Below the pieces are notes generated by a model. The model did no database searches, was not told the DNA's origin, and saw only the letters and a program-made list of their open reading frames with translations. A stretch of 64,000 nt of DNA from Pseudomonas fluorescens (GTDB lineage Bacteria; Pseudomonadota; Gammaproteobacteria; Pseudomonadales; Pseudomonadaceae): contig LR782234.1 of NCBI GenBank assembly GCA_902825215.1, positions 2,108,001-2,172,000 of the forward strand. Direction: 5' to 3'. Position 1 is the stretch's first letter. Every line of letters starts with the position of its first letter. Of this stretch, positions 51,255 to 60,395 are shown piece by piece. The translations under genes were made by a program, and so were the position numbers.

Positions 51255-52874
51255 ATGAGGATTTCTCGACGATGGTTCATGGCAGGCCTGGCGTTGACCG
51301 GTGCTGCCGTACCTGCAGCTTGGTTCGGGCATCGTGAATGGACGAAGCCGGACCCGACGATCACCCCCGGTGAGGCGTCGTTCGATGTCGCCGACGCGGC
51401 CGGGCAGCGCCTGGCCAATGCCTTGCGCGGTGTCTGGACGATTCGCTTTGTCGGCAGCGACGCGGGCCTTGATGGCTTGCCCGGCGAAGGCCTGGAAGTG
51501 TTTCTCGACATCGGCCAAAAGGGCCGAGGCGTCAATGGCTTTCTCGACACCGCCGAGCGTTTGCGCAGTGATGAAACACCCCGTTATCGAATTCTTGGCG
51601 ATCTGGCCGGGGCTGAGGCGGCGAAACTCAGCTGGCGTTTGCTCGGCCCTGACGGTCGTGTCGTTTACCAGCTGAACATGATCCTTGATGAGGTCTGGGC
51701 CGATTTCGGCAACGCCGGCAGCGGTACGCTCAGTGGCACCGTGCAGCGCCTCGATCGATCGTTGGCCCTGCCTGCGCAGGACAACCGCTTCGTCGCGGTC
51801 AAATGTCTGTTCCCCGAAGCCCGTCAGCGCACCCCGCTCAACGAGCCGTTGCTGGCGTGGCTGGTGTCGCCCGAACATCGCCTGTTTCATCAGGTCTGGC
51901 ACGCCACCCGCGACAAGTGGCACACGCTGCCCGAGGACAAACGCAACGCACTGCGCGGCCTCGGCTGGCAGCCCGGGCCGCGTGGCCAGGAGCGGGACGC
52001 CCGCGGCGCGCACAAGGATCGTAACGGTTCCGGCATCGACTTTTTCTTCATGCATCGGCACATGCTCGGTACGGCGCGCTCGATGATGGATCTGCCGTCG
52101 TGGGCGTTTTTCCCGCTGCCGCAACCTGAGCTGGTGCGTGATCGTCAGGGCTTCGCGCGCTACTTCGACAACCACGACGGCACGGCGCTGCCGCCGACCT
52201 GGCTGGCCGCCGAAGATGATGAGTACAGCCAGTGGGTCAGCGACCTGAAAACCGCCGAGACCTATGAAAGTAATTTTCAGGTCTGGGAGTCGCAGTACCG
52301 CGATCCACAGTATCTGTCGCAGCTGACCCTGGGCCAGTTCGGGTCCGAGGTGGAGCTGGGCCTGCATGACTGGCTGCACATGCGCTGGGCGTCGGTACCG
52401 CGCGATCCTTCCAACGGTCAGCCGGTGCCGCTGGCACGGGATCTGGATGACTTCGCCGCGCGTTGGTTCGCTGCGGAAAACGATTTTCTCGGCGACCCGT
52501 TTTCATCCCATGTGAACCCGGTGTTCTGGCATTTTCACGGCTGGATCGATGATCGCGTCGAGGACTGGTTTCGCGCGCACGAGCGCTTCCATCCGGGCCA
52601 GGTGACGCGCCTTGAGGTCAACGGCGTGAAGTGGTTTGCGCCGGGGCGCTGGGTGGAAATCGCTGATCCATGGCTGGGGCCGGACACTCACGGCTGCAGC
52701 ACCACGCCGGGCCTGCAAAAGGGCAGGTCGGTGGAGATGGATCCGGAAACCATGAAACTGGCCCTGCGCATCACCTTCGGCGAGGACCAGGAGAAACTCT
52801 CCGGCCTGTTGCGCCGCGTGCCGCAACGGCCCTGGTATGCGCGCAATCTCAAGCCGAAACAGACGTCGGCTTGA
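51255..52874 (+). CDS. pvdP: PvdP, periplasmic copper tyrosinase of pyoverdine maturation
   Basis: A 539-residue Tat-exported enzyme (SRRWFMAGLALTGAA). The N-terminal beta-barrel is followed by a tyrosinase-like domain with the copper ligands in FFFMHRHMLGTARSMM, ELGLHDWLHMRW and FWHFHGWIDDRVEDW. PvdP oxidises the D-Tyr/Dab part of ferribactin to the dihydroquinoline chromophore. The ATG at 51255 lies in good context (GGTAGGGCA) and places the twin arginines near the N-terminus; the frame is open from a TTG at 51216, but the promoter box ends at 51209, which rules that start out. Confidence 0.93.
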   Translation: MRISRRWFMAGLALTGAAVPAAWFGHREWTKPDPTITPGEASFDVADAAGQRLANALRGVWTIRFVGSDAGLDGLPGEGLEVFLDIGQKGRGVNGFLDTAERLRSDETPRYRILGDLAGAEAAKLSWRLLGPDGRVVYQLNMILDEVWADFGNAGSGTLSGTVQRLDRSLALPAQDNRFVAVKCLFPEARQRTPLNEPLLAWLVSPEHRLFHQVWHATRDKWHTLPEDKRNALRGLGWQPGPRGQERDARGAHKDRNGSGIDFFFMHRHMLGTARSMMDLPSWAFFPLPQPELVRDRQGFARYFDNHDGTALPPTWLAAEDDEYSQWVSDLKTAETYESNFQVWESQYRDPQYLSQLTLGQFGSEVELGLHDWLHMRWASVPRDPSNGQPVPLARDLDDFAARWFAAENDFLGDPFSSHVNPVFWHFHGWIDDRVEDWFRAHERFHPGQVTRLEVNGVKWFAPGRWVEIADPWLGPDTHGCSTTPGLQKGRSVEMDPETMKLALRITFGEDQEKLSGLLRRVPQRPWYARNLKPKQTSA

Positions 52875-52887
52875 GACCCCGCCATGG

Positions 52888-52976
52888 CCCTTCGCGAGCA
52901 GGCTCGCTCCCACCTTTGATCGAGTTCTTCAGTAGGAATGGATCCAGGGTGGGAGCGAGCCTGCTCGCGAATCCGG
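52888..52976. repeat. Inverted REP pair between pvdP and opmQ
   Basis: Two opposite REP units (TTCGCGAGCAGGCTCGCTCC and its complement) in the gap between the convergent pvdP and opmQ genes; the only likely transcription stop there. Confidence 0.85.
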
Positions 52977-52993
52977 TCTTCCAGTCAAAGCAC

Positions 52994-54388
52994 CTACAAC
53001 GCCTGCCAGCCACCCCCCAACGCTTTGTACAGCGCAATACTCGCCTGCATCCGCGATAGCCGCAGTTGCACATTCAGGTCCTGCGCCGCATACAGCGTGC
53101 GCTGGGTTTCCAGCACGGTCAGCAAGTCTTCGGCGCCGGCCTGATAGCGGCTTTGGGCGATGTTGAACGCGCTCTGCGCCTGATTCAGTTCTTCGCTCTG
53201 CCATTGGCGTTGTTCATCCAGCCCACGAATGCTGTTGAGGGCTTTTTCGACGTCGGCAAAGCCGTTGATGATCGCGGCGCGATAGGTTTGCAGCAGTTCT
53301 TGCTGACGCGCCGTGGCCTTGTCGCGCTCAGCACGCAGGCGGCCGTTATTGAAGATCGGCGCGACCAGCCCGGCCGTCAGGTTGTAGAAAGGACTGCGCA
53401 GCAAATCGTCAAACTGGTTGGCCCCCGAACCGAGCTGAGCGGTCAGCGTGACGGCCGGCAACATCGCTGCGCGCGCAACCTTGACGTCGGCTGCAGCGCC
53501 AGCCAATTGTGCTTCGGCGCGGGCAATGTCCGGGCGATGAGTGAGCAGATCGCTCGGCACACCGCTGGCAATCCCGGGCCATTGCAGGCGATCGAAGGAT
53601 TCCTGATGGGCCGCCAGTTGCTGCACCGGTTGGCCGAGCAGGGCGGCCAGGCTGATCAAGGCGTCCTGTGCCTGTTGTTGTATCAGCGGCAATTGCCGTT
53701 GCTGCGCGGCGACCAAGCTTTTCTGCTGCGCCAGCTCCAGGGCTGTCGCCGAGCCGGAATCAAAGCGGGTCTGCACCAGCTTCAGCACGCTCTGCGCATT
53801 GGCAAGATTGAGTTCGGCAATGCGCTGCTGTTCGCGCAATGACAAGGTTTGCGCATACGTATTGGCGACACCGCTGAGCAACGTCAGCTCAACGGTTGCG
53901 CGATCGAATTCGCTGGCCTGCAACGCAAATTGCGCACTGTCGCGAGAGGCCCGTCTACCGCCCCAGAAATCGATTTCGTAGGTGGCACTCAGATTGGCAT
54001 CAAAATAATCCACAGCCTTGTTGCTGCTGTCGGCATCCAGCTGGCTGTAGCCATTGCCGCGCAACAGTTTCTGCCGATTGGCATTGAGCCCGGCCTTGAC
54101 CTCCGGCAACAACGAGCCGCCAGCAATCACCGTGCTGGCCTGTGCCTGCTGCACGCGCGCGACCGCCGCGGCAAGGTCGAAACTGCCCACGCGGGCCTGT
54201 TCGATCAGGCGATTGAGTTGCGGGCTGCCGAACTGCGTCCACCACTGTGGATTGTTGCGGGCGATGCTGGCGCTGTGCGGCGCTTGCCAGGCCGCGGGGG
54301 CCTGCACGCCGCTGTCCGGGCGCTGAACGGGACTGCCGCAGGCGCTGAGCATCAGGCACATGGTCAACACACTGAGACGCGCTTTCAT
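52994..54388 (-). CDS. opmQ: OpmQ, outer-membrane factor of the PvdRT-OpmQ pump
   Basis: A 464-residue TolC-family lipoprotein: lipobox LMLSAC near residue 18, two outer-membrane-efflux repeats with long coiled coils (AAAVARVQQAQAS, ALELAQQKSLVAAQQRQ). With PvdR and PvdT it expels newly matured or recycled pyoverdine from the periplasm. The ATG at 54388 lies seven bases after the pvdT stop; the upstream in-frame start would overlap pvdT. Confidence 0.92.
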   Translation of the reverse strand: MKARLSVLTMCLMLSACGSPVQRPDSGVQAPAAWQAPHSASIARNNPQWWTQFGSPQLNRLIEQARVGSFDLAAAVARVQQAQASTVIAGGSLLPEVKAGLNANRQKLLRGNGYSQLDADSSNKAVDYFDANLSATYEIDFWGGRRASRDSAQFALQASEFDRATVELTLLSGVANTYAQTLSLREQQRIAELNLANAQSVLKLVQTRFDSGSATALELAQQKSLVAAQQRQLPLIQQQAQDALISLAALLGQPVQQLAAHQESFDRLQWPGIASGVPSDLLTHRPDIARAEAQLAGAAADVKVARAAMLPAVTLTAQLGSGANQFDDLLRSPFYNLTAGLVAPIFNNGRLRAERDKATARQQELLQTYRAAIINGFADVEKALNSIRGLDEQRQWQSEELNQAQSAFNIAQSRYQAGAEDLLTVLETQRTLYAAQDLNVQLRLSRMQASIALYKALGGGWQAL

Positions 54389-54395
54389 AGATCGA

Positions 54396-56369
54396 TCATT
54401 CACTGGTAAGGGCCGTGACCGGGTCGAGCCGGGCAGCTTTGCGGGCCGGCATGAAGCCGAAGACAACACCGGTCACAAGGGCGCAACCGAAAGCGCCGAG
54501 CACGGCGATCAATGAGAACGCCACGGCGATGTCGCTGAGGGTCAACACGCCGCCGACGATCAGCGCCAAGGCGATCCCGGCGATGCCGCCGACCACCGAC
54601 AGCATCACCGCCTCGGTGAGGAACTGGCGCAGGATGTCGCGCTGGCGTGCGCCAGTGGCCATGCGAATGCCGATCTCGCGGGTGCGTTCGCGCACGGTCA
54701 TCAGCATGATGTTCATCACACCGATGCCGCCGACCAGCAGCGAGATCGCGGCGATCGAACCGAGCATCAGCGACAGGGTATTTTGCGTGCGCGCCTCGGC
54801 CTGGATCATCGCGGCGTTGTTGGTCAGCTCGAAATCCTTCTTGCCGTTGTGCAGGCGCAGCATCAATTGCTCGATGGCCTGCTCGGCGTCCTTGACCTTG
54901 CCGGCGTCGGTGGCGGCGATGGCGACGTATTCCGGATCGCGCGTGCCGAACAGCCGCACGCTCGCTGCGGAGTAGGGGATGGCGATGCGGTCGTCACTGT
55001 CGGAGTTGCCGGAGCTGGCGCCTTTTTCCGCGAGCACGCCGACCACCTGAAATGGCACGTTTTCAATGAGGATGTATTGGCCGATCGGGTTGGCGACATC
55101 CTTGAGCAATTTGTTGCGCACCTTGTGCCCGATCACCGCGACGGCGGCGGCGTTGGCTTCATCGGCCTCGGTGAAATAGCTGCCTTGCACCACCGGCCAG
55201 TTGAAGATCGCCGGGAAGTGGGTGTCGTTGCCACCGACGTAACTCAAGTGGTCGGCATTGCCGTAGCGCACGCCAGCCTCGGTGCCGATCACCGGCATGA
55301 TGCGCTGCACCTGCGGCAGGCTTGCCAGCGCCCGCACGTCGTCGAGGGTGACGATGCCCGGCGGCGTGCGCGGATTGGGTGCCGAGCCGCTGAGGTAAAT
55401 GATGTTCGAACCGAACGCGCCCATCTGCGCCATGACCTGGCGCTTGCTGCCTTCGCCGACGGCGAGCATCACCACCACCGAGGCCACGCCGATGACGATC
55501 CCGAGCAGGGTCAGGGCGGTGCGGAAGCGGTTGATCCACATCACCCGCCATGCCGCGTGCAGGGCGTCGACCAGTTCGCCTTTCCACGCACCGGTGGCTT
55601 CGGCGCCCTCGGCCAGGCGCTTGCGCAGATCGACGGCTTGTAGCGCGCCGGGGTTGGCGCTGGTCTGGGCGTCGGGATTGTCTTTCGCGCTGTCGCTGAT
55701 GATCAGGCCGTCACTTATTTCGATGATGCGTTTGGCCCGCGCCGCCACTTCGCGGTCGTGAGTAATAAGAATCACCACATGGCCCTGGCTCGCCAGCTCG
55801 TCGAGCAGCGCCATGACCTCTTTGCCGCTGTGGCTGTCGAGGGCGCCGGTCGGTTCGTCGGCAAGAATGATGTGGCCGCCGTTCATCAAGGCGCGCGCGA
55901 TCGACACCCGTTGCTGCTGACCACCGGACAGCTGATGCGGACGATTGCCGGTGCGCGACGCCAGACCGAGGCGGTCGAGCAGGGCGGCGGCGCGGGCATG
56001 CCGCTCGGCGGCCGGGGTGCCGGCGTAGATCGCTGGCATCTCGACATTTTCCTGCGCCGAGCCGGACGGAATCAGGTGGTAGCCCTGAAACACGAAGCCG
56101 AAGGCTTCACGACGCAGCCAGGCCAGTTCATCGCTGTCCAGGCCGGCGACGTTTTCCCCGGCAAAACGGTATTCGCCTGAAGTCGGCCGGTCGAGGCAGC
56201 CGAGGATATTCATCAGCGTCGATTTGCCGGAGCCGGACGCGCCGACGATCGCCACGAACTCGCCGGCGTGGATCGCCAGGTCGATGCCGCGCAGCACATG
56301 AACTTGTGGTGCGTCGCCGCCACCGTAGGATTTGCGGATGTCGTGCAGGTCGAGCAGGGGCGTTTGCAT
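54396..56369 (-). CDS. pvdT: PvdT, MacB-like ABC efflux protein
   Basis: A 657-residue protein: N-terminal ATPase (Walker A GASGSGKS at 43-50, signature [15 protein letters not shown], Walker [12 protein letters not shown]), a periplasmic domain between the first membrane helix (near 290) and three C-terminal helices, as in MacB. Inner-membrane part of the pyoverdine efflux pump. Its ATG directly follows the pvdR stop. Confidence 0.93.
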   Translation of the reverse strand: MQTPLLDLHDIRKSYGGGDAPQVHVLRGIDLAIHAGEFVAIVGASGSGKSTLMNILGCLDRPTSGEYRFAGENVAGLDSDELAWLRREAFGFVFQGYHLIPSGSAQENVEMPAIYAGTPAAERHARAAALLDRLGLASRTGNRPHQLSGGQQQRVSIARALMNGGHIILADEPTGALDSHSGKEVMALLDELASQGHVVILITHDREVAARAKRIIEISDGLIISDSAKDNPDAQTSANPGALQAVDLRKRLAEGAEATGAWKGELVDALHAAWRVMWINRFRTALTLLGIVIGVASVVVMLAVGEGSKRQVMAQMGAFGSNIIYLSGSAPNPRTPPGIVTLDDVRALASLPQVQRIMPVIGTEAGVRYGNADHLSYVGGNDTHFPAIFNWPVVQGSYFTEADEANAAAVAVIGHKVRNKLLKDVANPIGQYILIENVPFQVVGVLAEKGASSGNSDSDDRIAIPYSAASVRLFGTRDPEYVAIAATDAGKVKDAEQAIEQLMLRLHNGKKDFELTNNAAMIQAEARTQNTLSLMLGSIAAISLLVGGIGVMNIMLMTVRERTREIGIRMATGARQRDILRQFLTEAVMLSVVGGIAGIALALIVGGVLTLSDIAVAFSLIAVLGAFGCALVTGVVFGFMPARKAARLDPVTALTSE

Positions 56370-57542
56370 TCAACCCCCGCTGCCGCTGGCCGGGCCGATC
56401 AGCAGATGGTCGCCTTCATTGAGGCCATCGAGAATCTGCACCTTGAGCCGGTCACTGATGCCGGTGCGCACTTCACGGGATTCGATCTTGCCGTTGGCGG
56501 CGATCACTTGCGCAGTCTGCCGGTCAGCGTTGGCGCTGCCTTGCAGGGCCGCCACCGGCGCGGTGAGCACGTCTTTGGCCTGGTCAGCGACGAAGAACAC
56601 CTGAGTGGTCATTTCCGCCATCAAGGCGTTGTCGGCGTTATCGACATCCAGCAGCACGGTGTAGAGCACCACCCGGGCGCTGCCGCTTTTGCTGCTGCTG
56701 GCCGGGCTGCCACCGCCCTGGCTGGTCTGGTCCAGCGGCTTGGGCGGTACCGGCAGAATTTGCCGCACGGTACTGCTCCAGCGCCGGTTGCCGCCGCTGA
56801 GCGTGGTGAAGTACGCGGTCATGCCTGGTTTGACGTGGCCGATATCCGCTTCCGAAACCTCGGCCCACACGGTCATCGGCGACAGTTTGGCGATGCGCAG
56901 AATCAGTGGCGTCTGTTGCTGCGCATTGAGGGTCTGGCCTTCGCGCGCGTCGAGGGCGACCACGGTGCCGGCCATCGGCGCGTAGATCTGCGTGTAGCCG
57001 AGTTCAGCCTGATCGCTGCGCAGGCTGGCTTGTGCCTGGCGGATCTGCGCCTCGAACATGTCGATGCGCGCCTGGGTGGCTTTCAGTTCGGCGCGGGCGG
57101 TCTGCACGTCTTCTTCACGGGTCGCGCCGCCAGCCGCGAGGTTTTGCTGGCGCTGGTATTTCTGTTGCGCCAGTTCGTGCTGGGCGCGCTGCTCCTGCGA
57201 TTGCGCCTTGAGGTTTTCGATCGAGAAACGCCCGGCGTCGAGTTTGGCTTTCTGCGTCGACGGGTCGATTTCCACCAGCAACTGGCCTTCCTTGACCACG
57301 TCGCCGACTTCGACATGAATCTTCTGAATCTGCCCGGACGCCTGTGCGCCGACGTCTACATAACGGCGCGGTTGCAGGGTGCCGAGGGCGGTGACGCTGC
57401 TTTCTATATCGCCGCGCGACACTTGCACGGTGGCAAATTTTTCCCGACCCGGTGGCAGCATCTGCCACGCGGCGTAACCGACAACCGGGATCAGACAGAG
57501 GATTACGAGCAGGGCGCGTCGGGCAGGGCGGGGACGTTTCAT
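56370..57542 (-). CDS. pvdR: PvdR, membrane fusion protein of the PvdRT-OpmQ pump
   Basis: A 390-residue periplasmic adaptor: N-terminal membrane anchor (ALLVILCLIPVVGYAAW), biotinyl-lipoyl-like halves (RRYVDVGAQASGQIQKIHVEVGDVVKEGQLLVEID and IYAPMAGTVVALDAREGQTL) around a coiled coil rich in Q, R and A. The ATG at 57542 fits the anchor position; the frame is open to 57659 but the upstream part contains the promoter box. First gene of the operon. Confidence 0.92.
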   Translation of the reverse strand: MKRPRPARRALLVILCLIPVVGYAAWQMLPPGREKFATVQVSRGDIESSVTALGTLQPRRYVDVGAQASGQIQKIHVEVGDVVKEGQLLVEIDPSTQKAKLDAGRFSIENLKAQSQEQRAQHELAQQKYQRQQNLAAGGATREEDVQTARAELKATQARIDMFEAQIRQAQASLRSDQAELGYTQIYAPMAGTVVALDAREGQTLNAQQQTPLILRIAKLSPMTVWAEVSEADIGHVKPGMTAYFTTLSGGNRRWSSTVRQILPVPPKPLDQTSQGGGSPASSSKSGSARVVLYTVLLDVDNADNALMAEMTTQVFFVADQAKDVLTAPVAALQGSANADRQTAQVIAANGKIESREVRTGISDRLKVQILDGLNEGDHLLIGPASGSGG

Positions 57543-57650
57543 GCAGGGTTCCGGCCAGTGGAAATCGGCCCGTCGTTCGGCTGGCACAGAAGGTGGGGCC
57601 GCATCGAACGCTGTCACGGAGCGCGACAGACACGGGGAGCTGTCCTGTAA

Positions 57651-57674
57651 ACGTTGCAAGGGCGGCGGAATTTA
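57651..57674 (-). promoter_or_regulatory. PvdS-type promoter box of pvdRT-opmQ
   Basis: Exact TAAAT-N16-CGT on the minus strand, 109 bases before the pvdR ATG. Confidence 0.85.
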
Positions 57675-57751
57675 ACTGCGGACACACAAAGTTACAGCTA
57701 TAGAAGCGGACTATTTGTCAGTCAAGGCCAAACACTACTTTAAATCTATAT

Positions 57752-57770
57752 GAGAATTACTATAAATTAC
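57752..57770 (+). promoter_or_regulatory. Candidate Fur box of fpvI
   Basis: AT-rich sequence with 12 of 19 matches to the Fur palindrome (read as GTAATT...AATTCTC on the opposite strand), 95 bases before fpvI. The rest of the 322-base gap between pvdR and fpvI holds the pvdR box and no gene. Confidence 0.45.
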
Positions 57771-57864
57771 GCCTCTCAAGTTGCCACTATCTTGCTACTG
57801 CCGTTTGCGGCGTCGCCGATCAGTGCGCTCAAGGACAGAACCCGCAGGTTTGCGGCCGGGAGTC

Positions 57865-58347
57865 ATGTTGGAAAACTACTATCGAGAGCTGGTGTGTTTC
57901 CTGAACGCCAAGCTCGGCAACCGTCAGGTTGCCGAAGATGTGGTGCATGACGCCTATTTGCGGGTGCTCGAACGCTCCAGCGAAACCCCGATCGAACAGC
58001 CCCGCGCATTTCTCTACCGCACCGCGCTGAATCTGGTCATCGATGGCCATCGGCGCAATGCCCTGCGCCAGGTCGAATCGCTGGAAGTGCTCGACAACGA
58101 AGAGCGCTATTTCACCCCGTCCCCGCACAGCACGCTCGACCATGGTCAGCGCCTCGCCATGCTCCAGCGCGCCCTGGCCGAATTGTCGCCGCTGTGCCGC
58201 GACAGTTTTCTACTGCGCAAGATCGAAGGTCTGTCGCACCCGGAAATCGCCGAGCAACTGGGCATTTCCAAGGCGCTGGTGGAAAAGCACATCGTCAACG
58301 CGATGAAACATTGCCGCCAGCGGATCAAGCAATGGGACGCCCATTGA
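57865..58347 (+). CDS. fpvI: FpvI-like ECF sigma factor
   Basis: A 160-residue sigma-70 family factor of the iron-starvation group: region 2 in residues about 3-70 (YYRELVCFLNAKLG...AYLRVLE) and region 4 near 105-155 (PLCRDSFLLRKIEGLSHPEIAEQLGISKALVEKHIVNAM). Length fits FpvI (about 159 residues), not PvdS (187). FpvI transcribes fpvA when the receptor signals ferripyoverdine binding. GGGAG lies only two bases before the ATG at 57865, so the true start may differ slightly. No anti-sigma gene (fpvR) is adjacent. Confidence 0.8.
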   Translation: MLENYYRELVCFLNAKLGNRQVAEDVVHDAYLRVLERSSETPIEQPRAFLYRTALNLVIDGHRRNALRQVESLEVLDNEERYFTPSPHSTLDHGQRLAMLQRALAELSPLCRDSFLLRKIEGLSHPEIAEQLGISKALVEKHIVNAMKHCRQRIKQWDAH

Positions 58348-58358
58348 GCCGTCACGGT

Positions 58359-58382
58359 TAAATTTTATTTCTTTGTCCTCGT
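58359..58382 (+). promoter_or_regulatory. PvdS-type promoter box of pvdA
   Basis: Exact TAAAT-N16-CGT on the plus strand just after the fpvI stop and 99 bases before pvdA. Confidence 0.87.
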
Positions 58383-58481
58383 TCCTACTCAACAGACGAT
58401 CTGCTGTCCTGCTCAAGGCCGGTCAGGTCATTTAGGCTCTCCTTGCCCCTTGTTGAGGGGTTCATCCAGAGGACACTGGAA

Positions 58482-59816
58482 ATGACTCAGGCAATTGCAT
58501 CGCCCATCGTTCACGACCTGATCGGCGTCGGTTTCGGCCCTTCGAACCTGGCGCTGGCCATCGCTCTGCAAGAGCGCGGCCCGATCCACGGCGAGCTGGA
58601 TGTGCTGTTCCTCGACAAGCAGGCCGATTACAGCTGGCACGGCAACACCCTGTCGACCCAGAGCGAATTGCAGATTTCCTTCCTCAAGGACCTGGTAACC
58701 CTGCGCAATCCGACCAGCCCCTACTCGTTCGTCAACTACCTGAAATATCACGGTCGTCTGGTCGACTTCATCAACCTCGGCACCTTTTACCCGTGCCGCA
58801 TGGAGTACAACGACTACCTGCGCTGGGTCGCCGGGCAGTTCACCGCGCAAAGCCGTTACGGTGAAGAAGTGCTGACCATCGAACCGGTCCTGCACAACCA
58901 GCAGGTTGAAGCGTTGCGGGTGATTTCCCGTGGCAGCGACGGCCAGCAATTCGTGCGCACCACGCGTTCGGTGGTGGTCAGTGCCGGCGGTACGCCGCGT
59001 ATTCCCGAGGCGTTCAAGGCGCTGAAGGGCGATCGCCGGGTTTTCCACCACTCGCAGTACCTGTCGCAAATGGCCAGACAACCGTGCGTGAACAATCAGC
59101 CGATGAGCATCGCGATCATTGGGGGCGGGCAGAGCGCGGCAGAAGCGTTCATCGATCTCAACGATTCGTTCCCGTCGGTGCAGGTTGACATGATCCTGCG
59201 CGGTTCGGCGTTGAAGCCTGCCGATGACAGCCCGTTCGTCAACGAAGTGTTTTCGCCGGAATTTACCGACCTGGTGTTCCAGCAGAACAGCGCTGAACGC
59301 GAGCGTCTGGTCAACGAGTATCACAACACCAATTACTCGGTGGTCGACATCGACCTGATCGAGCGCATCTACGGCATCTTCTATCGGCAGAAGGTCTCCG
59401 GGATCGCCCGGCATGCCTTCCGCACCCTGACCACGGTCGAAAGCGCCACGCCTACCGAAAACGGTATCGAACTGGCGGTGCGCAACAACGCCACCGGCGA
59501 AGTCACCGTGCGGCATTACGATGCGGTGGTGCTGGCCACCGGTTATGAACGGCAGATGCATCGCAAGCTGTTGGCGCCGCTGGAAGAATATCTGGGCGAG
59601 TTCGAGGTCGACCGCCATTACAAGCTGATCACCGATGAGCGCTGCAAGGCCGGCATCTACATGCAGGGCTTCTGCCAGGCCAGCCATGGCCTGAGCGACA
59701 CCTTGCTGTCGGTGCTGCCGATCCGCGCGGACGAGATTGCCGGTTCGCTGTATGAGCATGGCAGACACCGTGGGCAGCGCTCGGTGGCGGATCTGCTGTT
59801 GGCGACGGCCAGCTGA
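58482..59816 (+). CDS. pvdA: L-ornithine N5-monooxygenase PvdA
   Basis: A 444-residue flavin- and NADPH-dependent N-hydroxylase. FAD motif GVGFGPSNLALA near residues 16-27, substrate region WHGNTLSTQSELQISFLKDLVT, NADPH motif AIIGGGQSAAEAF near 210-222, and the family ATGY motif near the C-terminal third. It makes N5-hydroxy-L-ornithine, the precursor of both OHOrn residues predicted for this pyoverdine. It follows fpvI but has its own exact PvdS box, so it is controlled separately. Confidence 0.95.
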   Translation: MTQAIASPIVHDLIGVGFGPSNLALAIALQERGPIHGELDVLFLDKQADYSWHGNTLSTQSELQISFLKDLVTLRNPTSPYSFVNYLKYHGRLVDFINLGTFYPCRMEYNDYLRWVAGQFTAQSRYGEEVLTIEPVLHNQQVEALRVISRGSDGQQFVRTTRSVVVSAGGTPRIPEAFKALKGDRRVFHHSQYLSQMARQPCVNNQPMSIAIIGGGQSAAEAFIDLNDSFPSVQVDMILRGSALKPADDSPFVNEVFSPEFTDLVFQQNSAERERLVNEYHNTNYSVVDIDLIERIYGIFYRQKVSGIARHAFRTLTTVESATPTENGIELAVRNNATGEVTVRHYDAVVLATGYERQMHRKLLAPLEEYLGEFEVDRHYKLITDERCKAGIYMQGFCQASHGLSDTLLSVLPIRADEIAGSLYEHGRHRGQRSVADLLLATAS

Positions 59817-59839
59817 GTTCTGCTGCGCCAGACACACCG

Positions 59840-59934
59840 CCATCGCGGGCAAGCCCGCTCCCACAGGATCTGCGCTGGACGCAAAATGTGTGTTCACCGC
59901 AGATCCCTGTGGGAGCGGGCTTGCCCGCGATGGG
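59840..59934. repeat. Inverted REP pair, third subtype
   Basis: Arms CATCGCGGGCAAGCCCGCTCC and complement around a spacer that itself contains GATCTGCG/CGCAGATC inverted segments, so nearly the whole 95 bases can fold. It ends the pvdA transcription unit. Confidence 0.85.
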
Positions 59935-60395
59935 GCCTTCAAGTCCAGCGAAAAACTGATTCCTGAACCCTTCCTGAACACCCGCGACATTCCCCGTAAC
60001 ACCTCTTCCAGCCGCTTTGCTGCGGGCGTAAGCTCCACGCGTTTTCATCAATAGCGGAGACCCACAGTGGGTACTTGTTCGAGTGACAGTTGTCGGCCGG
60101 TCTCGGTAACCGGCAGATGCTCGGCAAGATAACGCGCAGCCTTTTCTCTGCCGTTGTCTCGCCGTAACAGCGAGCAGCGGCATCCCGTGCATGGCCCGTC
60201 CTGGGCATGCCTCGACGTCCTTCTCATCGACGCTGAACAGAGCGCGAATACGACCGTACCGTCGTGATCGCAGCCCTATCGACACGCCTGTCTTGTTGAC
60301 CGGCGCGCCACGCCTTGCCGTGCCGGTTTTTCCGGCGGCAGCGGTGCGGTCGTACCTGCTTGACGGTTTCCCGGCTGACCACAGGGGCAACAGCC
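59935..60395 (+). promoter_or_regulatory. Long gene-free leader region of mgtA
   Basis: About 460 bases before mgtA with no full-length gene. Several GC-rich inverted segments occur (for example CCGGTCTCGGTAACCGG near 60098-60114, GGCCCGTCCTGGGC near 60193-60206, CGGTTTTTCCGG near 60322-60335). One tiny frame (60117-60167, 16 codons, MLGKITRSLFSAVVSP) has no clear ribosome binding site. mgtA genes in other bacteria have Mg2+- or peptide-responsive leaders; whether this is one is not shown. Confidence 0.35.

Noticed and set aside
57865..58347. PvdS as identity of the sigma factor
   Set aside because: PvdS has about 187 residues; this protein has 160 and matches FpvI in length and in place next to fpvA-linked genes.
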